DNA of 37,130 bases, taken from an uncultured Bacteroidales bacterium. GTDB lineage: Bacteria; Bacteroidota; Bacteroidia; Bacteroidales; Muribaculaceae. This document shows, piece by piece, positions 17,907 through 25,845 of the stretch. The notes beneath the pieces were generated by a model. The model did not search any database. It saw only the letters and a list, made by a program, of their open reading frames with translations, and had not been told where the DNA came from. Within the stretch, counting starts at the first letter, position 1, and the number at the start of each line of letters is the position of its first letter. The stretch covers positions 1 through 37,130 of the forward strand of contig CASBHZ010000025.1 of assembly GCA_949123685.1 (NCBI GenBank), written 5' to 3'. The position numbers and the translations under genes are program-made.

Positions 17907-18699
17907 ATTTATACCTCCTCAACACCAATATTAAACCAACGGCAATTAATACAGCCAACAGCATATTCCGGAATCCCGAACCCCACGACATCTCACCACC
18001 CCCAGCAACAGCCTGCCTCTCCTTCACAAAAACCGAATCCCTGACAGTTCGGAACACAGTATCGGCAACAATTCTCTCCCGCCAACGCCATTTGACCGCC
18101 TCCACCTTTACCGTATCCCCACCTTCCCTTATCCGTATCGTATCCCTGTCAGCAAGACGTTCCGCTGAATTTCGCGAAACATACACAGTGTCAACCTTAA
18201 CTCCCCTGGTCTCTAACGGCACATACACCTTGCGCGTACATGCCGAAGCAAAAACAGACACGACAGCTAGAACAACCATAAACATGGTGCGGACATCAAA
18301 AGACGGGCATGCCTTCTTTGCGAAATCCCGATGCCCAAACACCCGCGAATCAGGGATGCGATATTTACCCTGCAGACGTTTTACCAGCTCCGCCAGCGAA
18401 CGCCGTTGCGCAGCAGTCCGCGTATCCTTGGGCGCCTTCATAGCCTTGTCCATACCACCAACATAGCACACCCCTATCGAACGCCTGTTCATACCGGACT
18501 CCACACAATGAGCGCCTACAAAACCTTCTCCCCTGCCAACCTCTACCGATCCGTCAAGACGCACAACGTAATGATAACCTACATCCTCGAATCCCCTCGC
18601 TTTGTGCCACGCCTTAATATCATCCACGCCATGATCACGCCCCTCAGGCGTAGCCGAGCAATGAATCACGATAGCATCCGTAATCTTCCTTCTTTCCAT
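17905..18699 (-). CDS. Phage-type amidase (endolysin) fused to a spanin-like lipoprotein segment
   Basis: Residues 1-137 are an N-acetylmuramoyl-L-alanine amidase (Amidase_2, T7 lysozyme type) that cuts peptidoglycan. Zinc ligands are visible as His13, His123 and Cys131 (VIHCSAT, FGHRD, ACPSFD), with GYHYVV at 41-46. The frame then runs without a stop into a second module: a hydrophobic stretch at 139-154 ending in a lipobox-like FASAC (Cys154), a charged segment rich in DTV repeats, and a C-terminal helix at 246-259. In relatives I recall, this module is a separate small lipoprotein next to the amidase. An internal ATG at 18285 could still give that product. It follows the holin-like gene by 24 bp. 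Confidence 0.85.
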   Translation of the reverse strand: MERRKITDAIVIHCSATPEGRDHGVDDIKAWHKARGFEDVGYHYVVRLDGSVEVGRGEGFVGAHCVESGMNRRSIGVCYVGGMDKAMKAPKDTRTAAQRRSLAELVKRLQGKYRIPDSRVFGHRDFAKKACPSFDVRTMFMVVLAVVSVFASACTRKVYVPLETRGVKVDTVYVSRNSAERLADRDTIRIREGGDTVKVEAVKWRWRERIVADTVFRTVRDSVFVKERQAVAGGGEMSWGSGFRNMLLAVLIAVGLILVLRRYK

Positions 18700-18723
18700 A
18701 ACACATTTATTTTTAACAGCTTC

Positions 18724-18990
18724 TTAGCTCCTATAATGGTAATCAATTCCGAACAGTGCTCCGGCGAATGTCAACATCTCACCAAAACCGACCAACACAG
18801 AAGAGTGAATCTCCCCTTGAGGCGGAAATAAAAAACCGCAACCAAGAAGCACACAACCGGCAAAAGTGATTAAGGTGGCTACAAAAAGCTGAAGCCTCGT
18901 ATCCCTCTCACGACCTGACAAGCGAGATTTAATCCTCGAAAAATCCTTATCCCCCTCAACCGGACATTTATCTCTTTCAACTTTCTCCAT
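18724..18990 (-). CDS. Holin-like small membrane protein
   Basis: An 88-residue protein with a polar, charged N-terminus of about 32 residues and two membrane helices (about 33-51 and 62-80) separated by a short PPQGEIH loop, ending in GIDYHYRS. Size, topology and position directly before an amidase on the same strand fit a phage holin; I recall similar GEIHxSVL-type proteins near amidases in Bacteroidota phage and mobile regions. Holins have no catalytic motif, so function is inferred from context. Its stop codon lies inside a TTAGAAGCTGTT-type repeat. Confidence 0.6.
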   Translation of the reverse strand: MEKVERDKCPVEGDKDFSRIKSRLSGRERDTRLQLFVATLITFAGCVLLGCGFLFPPQGEIHSSVLVGFGEMLTFAGALFGIDYHYRS

Positions 18991-19117
18991 AAGACATCAA
19001 AAAAATATTTAACGACACAAAATAAGCCAACCTCCCTTAAATGTGAGGTTTATCTATTTAATTCGACACCTTCTAAACACCATCAGAAAAAAATATTCAA
19101 AAAAAGTTGTCAAAAAA

Positions 19118-19149
19118 TTTGGTGGAATAAAAAATTGGTTGTAACTTTG
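19118..19149 (+). promoter_or_regulatory. Promoter of tRNA-Asp
   Basis: TTTG (19118-19121), 20 bp and TAACTTTG (19142-19149), nearly the same sequence as the tRNA-Pro promoter 1.4 kb upstream. The predicted start is near 19157, giving a roughly 45-nt leader before the tRNA. The rest of the 18991-19200 gap is AT-rich with a small AACCTC/GAGGTT hairpin at 19029-19050 and no gene. Confidence 0.8.
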
Positions 19150-19200
19150 CACTCGCAAACGGGAAACAACAACAATCCCAAGATGCTAAAATACTCAAAT

Positions 19201-19274
19201 GGTGCGGTAGTTCAGTTGGTTAGAATACATGCCTGTCACGCATGGGGTCGCGGGTTCGAGTCCCGTCCGCACCG
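19201..19274 (+). tRNA. tRNA-Asp (anticodon GTC)
   Basis: Complete cloverleaf with acceptor stem GGTGCGG/CCGCACC, anticodon stem CATGC/GCATG, loop CTGTCAC with anticodon GTC at 19235-19237, and T-arm with TTCGAGT. The discriminator is G, typical of tRNA-Asp. CCA is not encoded. Confidence 0.96.
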
Positions 19275-19287
19275 CTGAGGAGAGAGG

Positions 19288-19329
19288 AAGAGTAGCAGCG
19301 CAAACTTATGTTTCCTGCTACTCTTTTTT
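19288..19329 (+). terminator. Intrinsic terminator after tRNA-Asp
   Basis: An 11-bp stem (19288-19298 pairing with 19315-19325) and a 16-base loop followed by a run of six T. It lies between tRNA-Asp and aroQ, so aroQ may rely on read-through or on a promoter not seen. Confidence 0.75.
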
Positions 19330-19359
19330 CGTATTTTAAAACACCACCTCCCAAAAGTC

Positions 19360-19788
19360 ATGACAGTTACAATAATCAACGGACCGAATCTAAATTTACT
19401 AGGAAAGCGAAAACCGGAGATATATGGAGAAGAAGACTTCAACCAGACCCTGTCAAAAATTCGCGAGTCTTTCCCGGAAATAGAAATCAGATATTTCCAA
19501 TCAAATTCAGAAGGGGAAATAATCGATAAAATACAGCAGGAAAACGCAGACAGCCAAGTTGCGGGACTGATCATCAACCCCGGTGCATACGCGCATTATT
19601 CTTATGCAATCGCCGATGCAATTGCCGATTCTAAAATTCCCGTAATTGAAGTGCACATATCAAACATTCACGCCCGCGAACCTTTCCGCGCCACCTCCGT
19701 AACAGCACAATCGGCATCAGCCGTTATTACAGGATGCGGTCGCAAAGGGTATGCCATGGCAATCGGATTCTTAAAGGAGACCTTATGA
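19360..19788 (+). CDS. aroQ: 3-dehydroquinate dehydratase, type II
   Basis: Third step of the shikimate pathway to chorismate: dehydrates 3-dehydroquinate. The 142-residue protein has the type II motifs: NGPNLNLLG at 7-15, catalytic Tyr22 (KPEIYG), NPGAYAHYS, and HISNIHAREPFR carrying the active-site histidine. Length matches the family. Its TGA overlaps the ATG of the following methyltransferase (ATGA), so the two are coupled, although no functional link between them is known to me. Confidence 0.96.
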   Translation: MTVTIINGPNLNLLGKRKPEIYGEEDFNQTLSKIRESFPEIEIRYFQSNSEGEIIDKIQQENADSQVAGLIINPGAYAHYSYAIADAIADSKIPVIEVHISNIHAREPFRATSVTAQSASAVITGCGRKGYAMAIGFLKETL

Positions 19789-20420
19789 ACCGGGAAATAT
19801 TGCAGTATGTAGAAAACCACATCTCTCCCCAGCCTGACTATCTCACACATATAGAGAGACAGACCAACCTGCGCCTGCTGAACGGCAGAATGTGTTCCGG
19901 ACTCCTGCAAGGGAGATTACTGAAAATGCTTGTAAACATGATACGACCCAAACGCGTGCTCGAACTTGGGACATTCTCCGGTTTTTCAGCGCTCTGCATC
20001 GCCGAAGCGCTCGAACCAGAGGCAACAATCGATACAATCGAAATAGATGATGAACTTGAGGATTTCATTCGTCATAACCTTTCGCTCGCGTCTTGCGGTG
20101 AAAAAGTGAACCTGCATATAGGGAAAGCTGAAGAAATCATGAAACAATGGGGTGCAAACACGTTCGATCTCATCTTCATCGATGCCGACAAACGCCGCTA
20201 CATCCTCGATTTCGATCTGGCACTGCCACTCCTTAAGAAGGGGGGATACATCCTCGCCGACAACACCCTTTGGGACGGGCACGTAATCGATCCTGCAAAA
20301 GACAACGACCCGCAGACACGTGGCATAAAGGAATTTAACGACATGATCTGCAAGCGCCAAGACATAGAGGCAGTAATACTGCCCCTGCGCGACGGACTGA
20401 CTCTCATTCGCAAGAAATAA
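19785..20420 (+). CDS. Class I SAM-dependent O-methyltransferase (PF01596 type)
   Basis: A 211-residue methyltransferase of the catechol-O-methyltransferase family, which also contains the tRNA methyltransferase TrmR. The SAM site is visible as LELGTFSGFSALCIAEAL, acidic IEIDDE, and FDLIFIDADKRRY with the metal-binding Asp; ADNTLWDGHV follows. I chose the ATG at 19785, overlapping the aroQ stop, because an AGGAG-like site lies just upstream and the family begins there; an upstream in-frame start at 19734 lies within aroQ. Substrate unknown; TrmR-like tRNA modification is one option. Confidence 0.88.
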   Translation: MNREILQYVENHISPQPDYLTHIERQTNLRLLNGRMCSGLLQGRLLKMLVNMIRPKRVLELGTFSGFSALCIAEALEPEATIDTIEIDDELEDFIRHNLSLASCGEKVNLHIGKAEEIMKQWGANTFDLIFIDADKRRYILDFDLALPLLKKGGYILADNTLWDGHVIDPAKDNDPQTRGIKEFNDMICKRQDIEAVILPLRDGLTLIRKK

Positions 20421-20491
20421 ACGATTTGCGGCAACAAGCCGTTATATGATAAGTAACCAACCGGTTAAGCAAGTAACAAAAATTATTATTT

Positions 20492-20836
20492 ATGGAAGGT
20501 AAACGTCAAGCCAAGATATCCCGCTTGATTCAAAAGGAATTGAGCGAAATTTTCCGCCGCCAGACCGCGGCGATGGGCAATGTGCTCGTATCCGTAAGCG
20601 CAGTCCGGGTCTCTCCCGACCTGAGCATCGCGAAAGCTTACCTGAGCATATTCCCTCCGGAGAAATCACATGAGATATTAGAGAACATCAAGAACCAATC
20701 GAAGACCGTGCGCTACGAGCTCGCGCAAGCCGTGAAATCCGTGTTACGCAAATGTCCGGACCTTCAATTTTATCTTGACGATTCTCTCGACTACATAGAC
20801 AACATAGACCGACTTCTCGCATCCGACAAGAAATGA
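20492..20836 (+). CDS. rbfA: Ribosome-binding factor A
   Basis: Small 114-residue KH-fold protein that binds the 30S subunit and helps mature the 16S rRNA 5' end. Recognised by RQAKISRLIQKELSEIF at the start, VSVSAVRVSPDLSIAKAYLS and the final PDLQFYLDDSLDYIDNIDRLL, as in all RbfA proteins. The last four bases overlap the start of the permease gene (ATGA), so the two are translated together, a pairing I recall as common in Bacteroidota. Confidence 0.95.
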   Translation: MEGKRQAKISRLIQKELSEIFRRQTAAMGNVLVSVSAVRVSPDLSIAKAYLSIFPPEKSHEILENIKNQSKTVRYELAQAVKSVLRKCPDLQFYLDDSLDYIDNIDRLLASDKK

Positions 20837-22080
20837 GAGGGAAACCGGCGGCATGGATAGCCTGGCGCTACCTCGTATCTAAAAAATCACACAGTGCAGT
20901 AGGCGCCATTTCGGTGGTGTCGATATGCGGCATGGCAGTAGCCACTGCCGCAATAATCTGTGTGCTTTCCGTGTTCAACGGATTCAAGGAAGTGATAGCC
21001 GAAAGACTTGACACGCTCTCTCCCGACATCATGGTCACACCGGCAAAAGGGAAGGTTTTCGAAAATGCCGACTCTCTGGCATCCGTGCTATCAGGAATCA
21101 AAGGGGTGGCAATAGCCACCCCTACGCTCACAGACAATGCCCTCACCATATGTGACTCACGCGAAATGCCGATAACCCTCAAAGGAGTAAATATCAGCGA
21201 ATACAGAAAGATAACCTCTTTGGATTCTCTGATTATAGACAGGGAAAGTGCGGCAATATCCACCGATATCCCCAAGACTGAGGCAATATTATCGATAGGC
21301 ACCGCCGCCGGAATATCCGCGACTCCGGGTGAAAAGATTTTGCTATTCACCCCCATAAGGGAAGGAAGGGTAAACCTTTCAAACCCCGCCTCCTCTTTCC
21401 TCACTGATTCCGTTACAGCAACAGGGGTCTTCAGGACAGACCAATCGGAATTTGACGAGAACCTTGTCATTGTCGACATAGACATAGCCAGGGAGTTGCT
21501 TCAATATGACAGCGAGGCGTCTGCAATCGAGATCCTTGCAGCGCCACAAACAGACATAGAGAGCCTGACAGAAAGAATCTCCGACAAGCTCGGCACCGGA
21601 TTCATTGTTAAAGACAGGCTACGCCAGCAGGAAATGAATTTCCGAATGATATCCATCGAGAAATGGGTCACGTTCCTCCTCTTATTCTTCATTCTCGTGA
21701 TTGCATCTTTCAATATCATATCCTCATTATCCATGTTGGTGATAGAAAAAGAGAAATCGGTCCCGGCTCTTCGATCAATAGGATTAAGCCTGAAGAACAT
21801 AGGTGCGGTTTTCTTTTGGGAAAGCATATTCGTATCCGCAATCGGCGGTTTTTCAGGCATATGTCTCGGGGTTTCGCTTACCCTTTTGCAAGAGCATTAC
21901 GGACTCATAACGTTACAGGGAGACCCGTCGACCCTTTCGGTGCAGGCATATCCCGTACATATGCTTCCGTCAGATATATTAATAACCATTACCCCGATCT
22001 TGCTAATAGGGTTCGCCTCAGCTGTCATAACTGCCTCTTACGCTAAATCCCGCGCAAGACTGAAAGATACCTCCAAATAG
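20833..22080 (+). CDS. LolC/LolE-like ABC transporter permease (FtsX family)
   Basis: 415-residue permease with the LolC/E layout: one helix near 22-46 in a GAISVVSICGMAVATAAII context ending in SVFNGFKE, a periplasmic MacB-type domain of about 220 residues, then three helices (about 276-300, 320-345, 380-400) with the FtsX-like core. In LolCDE it would move lipoproteins from the inner membrane towards the outer membrane. No ATPase partner (LolD) is adjacent. The exact cargo is inferred from the family. Confidence 0.85.
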   Translation: MRGKPAAWIAWRYLVSKKSHSAVGAISVVSICGMAVATAAIICVLSVFNGFKEVIAERLDTLSPDIMVTPAKGKVFENADSLASVLSGIKGVAIATPTLTDNALTICDSREMPITLKGVNISEYRKITSLDSLIIDRESAAISTDIPKTEAILSIGTAAGISATPGEKILLFTPIREGRVNLSNPASSFLTDSVTATGVFRTDQSEFDENLVIVDIDIARELLQYDSEASAIEILAAPQTDIESLTERISDKLGTGFIVKDRLRQQEMNFRMISIEKWVTFLLLFFILVIASFNIISSLSMLVIEKEKSVPALRSIGLSLKNIGAVFFWESIFVSAIGGFSGICLGVSLTLLQEHYGLITLQGDPSTLSVQAYPVHMLPSDILITITPILLIGFASAVITASYAKSRARLKDTSK

Positions 22081-22129
22081 CCAAAATGAGTTAAATTCTG
22101 TCAATTTGTTACAATTTATCTCCCATTGT

Positions 22130-22161
22130 CTTGTAAATTTCATAATTTATATATAAATTTG
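22130..22161 (+). promoter_or_regulatory. Probable promoter of the Lrp-type regulator
   Basis: TAAATTTG at 22154-22161 is a full -7 match. Twenty bases upstream is CTTG (22130-22133), three of four matching the -33 box. It lies in the only sizeable gap in this stretch, 106 bp before the regulator ATG. Confidence 0.5.
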
Positions 22162-22266
22162 CATTAATATTAATAAAGATTATATACATTTTAACCAATT
22201 AACCCAAATTTAAAAAGCAGTCGCGTCTTGACTAAATCCGGGTCCGGCTCAAATCTAATCAACATA

Positions 22267-22737
22267 ATGGATAAAATTGACAATCTCGACAAAAAAATTC
22301 TTAATATCATCATGCAGAACGCCCGCATCCCTTCTAAAGATGTGGCAATCCAATGCGGCGTTTCGCGTGCGGCAATCCACCAACGCATACAGCGCCTGAT
22401 AGATATGAAAGTAATCACGGGGTCCGGCTATATCGTCAATCTCCGTTCTCTCGGATTCAACACGTGCACATATATCGGTGTCCGTCTTGAAAAAGGTTCT
22501 ATGTATCGTGAGGTGGTGAAAGAATTTAACAATATCCCGGAGGTGGTGGAATGCCACTTCACAACCGGTCCATATTCCATGCTGATCAAGGTTTACGCAC
22601 AAGACAACCAACATCTTATGGAACTTCTGAACGACCGCATCCAGCATATACAGGGAGTCACCGAAACTGAGACGCTGATCTCTCTCGAACAGAGCATGAA
22701 CCGTCAGATCCACATAGAGACTGACGAACCTGCTTGA
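22267..22737 (+). CDS. Lrp/AsnC family transcriptional regulator
   Basis: 156 residues: an N-terminal HTH (LDKKILNIIMQNARIPSKDVA, then CGVSRAAIHQRIQRL) and a C-terminal RAM ligand-binding domain (VPEVVECHF-type segment, TGPYSMLIKVYA, and the final VTETETLISLEQ). Such proteins sense amino acids or related small molecules. I use the ATG at 22267 (MDKIDNLDKK), the family's usual start; the frame extends 13 codons upstream to a weak start. It stands alone behind its own promoter. Confidence 0.93.
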   Translation: MDKIDNLDKKILNIIMQNARIPSKDVAIQCGVSRAAIHQRIQRLIDMKVITGSGYIVNLRSLGFNTCTYIGVRLEKGSMYREVVKEFNNIPEVVECHFTTGPYSMLIKVYAQDNQHLMELLNDRIQHIQGVTETETLISLEQSMNRQIHIETDEPA

Positions 22738-22793
22738 TGCAGACGGACATGTAGTAGTCTCGCTACAATATAAGAATCATAAATTCATTTCAT

Positions 22794-25259
22794 ATGAATC
22801 TCAAGATATCAAATAAGTCCCTTTATTCCATTTTGGCCGTGGCATTCCTTGCCCTAACGGCCTTTCTTTTTTTCTGTCCCGATGACATAGAAGGAAACGT
22901 GCTCCAGCAGCATGACATACAACAGGGAATAGCAAACGGACAGGAAGGCAAAGCCTTCCATGAAGCCACAGGTGAAACCACCCGCTGGACAAACTCCCTA
23001 TTCGGAGGCATGCCCAATTTCCAGATAGCCCCTTCATATCCGGCGGGGAAAGCCATAGGGTGGATATGGAATGTCTACACCCTCGGACTCCCGTCTCCGG
23101 CAAACCTCCTGTTTGCAATGATGTTGGGATTCTTCATAATGGGGTTATGCCTGAGACTGAAATGGTATAACGCCCTGTTCGCTTCAATTGCATGGGGATT
23201 TTCTTCTTATTTCATAATAATAATTGGAGCGGGGCATATATGGAAATTTGTCACCCTTGCCTATATACCACCGACAATTGGCGGTATTGCGCTATGTTAC
23301 AGAGGTAAATACCTTTCCGGGACAGCCATTGCATCGCTTTTCGGAGCATTGCAGCTACAAAGCAACCATCCCCAGATGTCGTATTATTTCCTTTTCGTGA
23401 TTTTCGCCATGGTTATCGCATGGTTATTCTCGGCGATACGCGATCATAAAATGAAACAATGGGGAATTGCAACGGCATGCGTGATTGCAGCCGGTGCACT
23501 TGCGGTAGGCACAAATTCGGCAAGCCTATACAACTCCTACGAATATTCCAAGGAGACTGTGCGCGGACGCGCAACAGATCTAACCCCGGCTCCCGGAGCT
23601 GAAACGGGAGGAATGAGCCGAAGCGCCATCACGGCTTGGAGCTATGGTATTGACGAAACAATCTCCCTCCTTATACCTAATGTGAAAGGAGGCGCTACTA
23701 TAAAACCCGTAGCGGGAGAGACCCAGATCCTCTCCCTTGCTGATACTGACAAAGCAGATGACTTGAACCTCTCTCCCGAAGAATTACAATTCCTTTCACA
23801 ATTCCCGCAATATTTCGGCAACCAGCCCATGACAAATGGACCTGTCTATGTGGGAGCGTTCGTTTTACTGCTTGCCATTCTTGCCTTGTTCACGGTCGAT
23901 TCTCCAATGAAATGGGCATTATTCTCCGTTTCCATATTCGCAATCCTCCTCTCATGGGGACACAATTTTGAGGCATTCACTAATTTCTTCATAGATAATT
24001 TCCCAGGGTACAATAAATTCCGTGCTGTCGCGAGTATCCTGGTAATTGTCGAATTTACCATCCCGCTTCTTGCCGTTATGGCGTTGAAACAAATGATGGA
24101 GACTGAAAATTATCTCGAACGCTTCAAATGGATATTATATACGGTATTCGGTCTCGGAATCGCAATCTGCTTCCTTGGCTGGATTGCCCCCTCAATATTC
24201 GGAGAGCCATACAGCGCAAACGAGATTCAGCAGCTCCAACAGGTTGGCGCATTCTCGAATCCTCAGTATTACAACATACTCAATGCTATCCGCGAGACAA
24301 GGCTATCCCTGGTAAGCACGGACTGCCTGCGTTCCCTTATATTCATACTCCTCGGTGGAGCTGTGATTTACATGTATCTTAAAGGCGTGGTCACAAATCG
24401 TGCCGTATTCGCGTGCATGCTTGCAACCGTGATGCTCATAGACCTTTTCTCTGTAGGAAAACGTTATGTAAATTCAGAAAATTTCACTCGTCCGGCTCTT
24501 GATGAAGTAACTTTCAACAAAACCGCTGCTGACGAAGCAATCCTGAAAGACACGTCAAACTATCGTGTATATGACGTGCAGGGACTTTATTCCGCCCGTT
24601 CCTCTTATTTCCACAAAACAATCGGAGGATACCATGCGGCAAAATTGACCCGCTATAACGATTTGCTTGAGCATCAGATATCCAAAGGCAATATGGGCGT
24701 AATAAACATGCTCAACACCAAATATTTCCTTTCGGGCGATAAGTACGAGCAAAATCCGGAGGCTCTCGGCAACGCATGGTTCGTAGACAGCATCACATAT
24801 GTTTCCAACGCCGACAAAGAAATGGCGGCTCTCGATTCCCTTGACACGGCAACCTCGGCTGTTGCCGATGAAAAATTCCGTCAGACCCTCGGCAATGCTG
24901 TTCACAAGGCTCACGGAGACACCATATATGAAACTTCATATGCACCTAATGCCCTAACCTACAGGTCTAACTCAGCCAATGGCGGAATCGCAATATTCAG
25001 CGAAATCTATTTCCCCTGGGGGTGGACTGCGACAATAGACGGCAAGGAAACTCAGATCGGGCGGGTAAATTATGTGCTTCGTGCAATTCGCATCCCGGCA
25101 GGGCAACATGAAATAAAATTCCGTTTTGATCCTCAGTCCGTAAGGGTGACCAACAACATCTCCATCGCATCTGTAACCGGAATATATGCTATATGCGCCT
25201 TGGCGATCCTGTTGCTCATTCTCCCTTCAATCAGGAAGAGATTCGGAAAAAATAAGTAA
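22794..25259 (+). CDS. YfhO family multi-pass membrane protein
   Basis: An 821-residue membrane protein of the YfhO family, related to GT-C type glycosyltransferases and linked in Gram-positives to glycosylation of teichoic or lipoteichoic acids. It starts with a helix at 10-28, has about 12 helices up to residue 540, a long extracytoplasmic domain with GWTATIDGKETQIGRVNYVLRA-type sequence near 743-765, and a final helix near 795-815. The family is widespread in Bacteroidota, where the role is unknown. No lipid-linked sugar donor enzyme lies nearby. Confidence 0.88.
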   Translation: MNLKISNKSLYSILAVAFLALTAFLFFCPDDIEGNVLQQHDIQQGIANGQEGKAFHEATGETTRWTNSLFGGMPNFQIAPSYPAGKAIGWIWNVYTLGLPSPANLLFAMMLGFFIMGLCLRLKWYNALFASIAWGFSSYFIIIIGAGHIWKFVTLAYIPPTIGGIALCYRGKYLSGTAIASLFGALQLQSNHPQMSYYFLFVIFAMVIAWLFSAIRDHKMKQWGIATACVIAAGALAVGTNSASLYNSYEYSKETVRGRATDLTPAPGAETGGMSRSAITAWSYGIDETISLLIPNVKGGATIKPVAGETQILSLADTDKADDLNLSPEELQFLSQFPQYFGNQPMTNGPVYVGAFVLLLAILALFTVDSPMKWALFSVSIFAILLSWGHNFEAFTNFFIDNFPGYNKFRAVASILVIVEFTIPLLAVMALKQMMETENYLERFKWILYTVFGLGIAICFLGWIAPSIFGEPYSANEIQQLQQVGAFSNPQYYNILNAIRETRLSLVSTDCLRSLIFILLGGAVIYMYLKGVVTNRAVFACMLATVMLIDLFSVGKRYVNSENFTRPALDEVTFNKTAADEAILKDTSNYRVYDVQGLYSARSSYFHKTIGGYHAAKLTRYNDLLEHQISKGNMGVINMLNTKYFLSGDKYEQNPEALGNAWFVDSITYVSNADKEMAALDSLDTATSAVADEKFRQTLGNAVHKAHGDTIYETSYAPNALTYRSNSANGGIAIFSEIYFPWGWTATIDGKETQIGRVNYVLRAIRIPAGQHEIKFRFDPQSVRVTNNISIASVTGIYAICALAILLLILPSIRKRFGKNK

Positions 25260-25263
25260 GAAG

Positions 25264-25797
25264 GTGTTTACAAGATGGCGTAACTCTCACGGCTTTGGCG
25301 TTCATTCCCCTTTCGGCTTCCAATTAGTCGAAAGGGTGATAAAACGCCAACGCGGTTATGCCTATTACGCAGAGGAAGATATCGACAGGTGCTGTCTCCT
25401 TAAACATTCACGGGGAAACCTCGCCAAGGGGGCAAGGATGCTGTTACGTCTTGCCTGCATGCTGAAATTTGAATCGGCATTTTTAAGACCGGATGCACAC
25501 CCCGCATTCCATGCTGCACTGAAAGGAGCCAACTCACGGATAAGAATCGTTGATAATCCGCCCGACTCTTTATCATGCGACATGATTGCATCCCGAAGAG
25601 ACTCCATACCGTTGGATAGTCTTTCCGCATTTATATCCATGGAAGGGAAAACAATATTACTCAAAGATTTTCCCGAAGGATGGTGCGAAAAACTTTTTGA
25701 CGCAATGCCTGAAGGAATAATGATCAAAGGCAAAAGAAATGTCATTTTAATATCCCGTCCGGGAATGCAAAAAGTTTCCTATCTAATGTACATTTAG
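25264..25797 (+). CDS. Methyltransferase relative with eroded SAM site
   Basis: About 178 residues from a GTG at 25264, four bases after the YfhO stop. The N-terminus FTRWRNSHGFGVHSPFGFQLV is the signature of a Bacteroidota class I methyltransferase family ('HG.HSPF.F'). The region where a glycine-rich SAM loop (LEIGTSLG-type) is expected reads KFESAFLRPDAHPAF, with no glycines. The end (MIKGKRNVILISRP) could be a last strand of the fold. It is shorter than the roughly 240-260 residues I expect. Either a decayed enzyme or a repurposed fold; no internal stop is present. Its TAG stop lies in a TTAGAAGCTGTTTA repeat. Confidence 0.6.
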   Translation: MFTRWRNSHGFGVHSPFGFQLVERVIKRQRGYAYYAEEDIDRCCLLKHSRGNLAKGARMLLRLACMLKFESAFLRPDAHPAFHAALKGANSRIRIVDNPPDSLSCDMIASRRDSIPLDSLSAFISMEGKTILLKDFPEGWCEKLFDAMPEGIMIKGKRNVILISRPGMQKVSYLMYI

Positions 25798-25825
25798 AAG
25801 CTGTTTACTTAGAAGCTGTTTAAAC
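25794..25825 (+). repeat. Tandem 15-bp repeat, two copies of TTAGAAGCTGTTTA
   Basis: TTAGAAGCTGTTTA at 25794-25807 and again at 25809-25822, directly between the methyltransferase-like gene and xerD. The unit resembles the tip of the MITE-like element at 9310 (TTAGAAACTGTTTAA). Confidence 0.85.
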
Positions 25826-25845
25826 CACATGGCAACCTGCTAAAT

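Noticed and set aside
17905..18990. Complete prophage at the tRNA genes
   Set aside because: Only the two lysis-type genes are present; no integrase, structural or replication gene and no copy of a tRNA 3' end were found.
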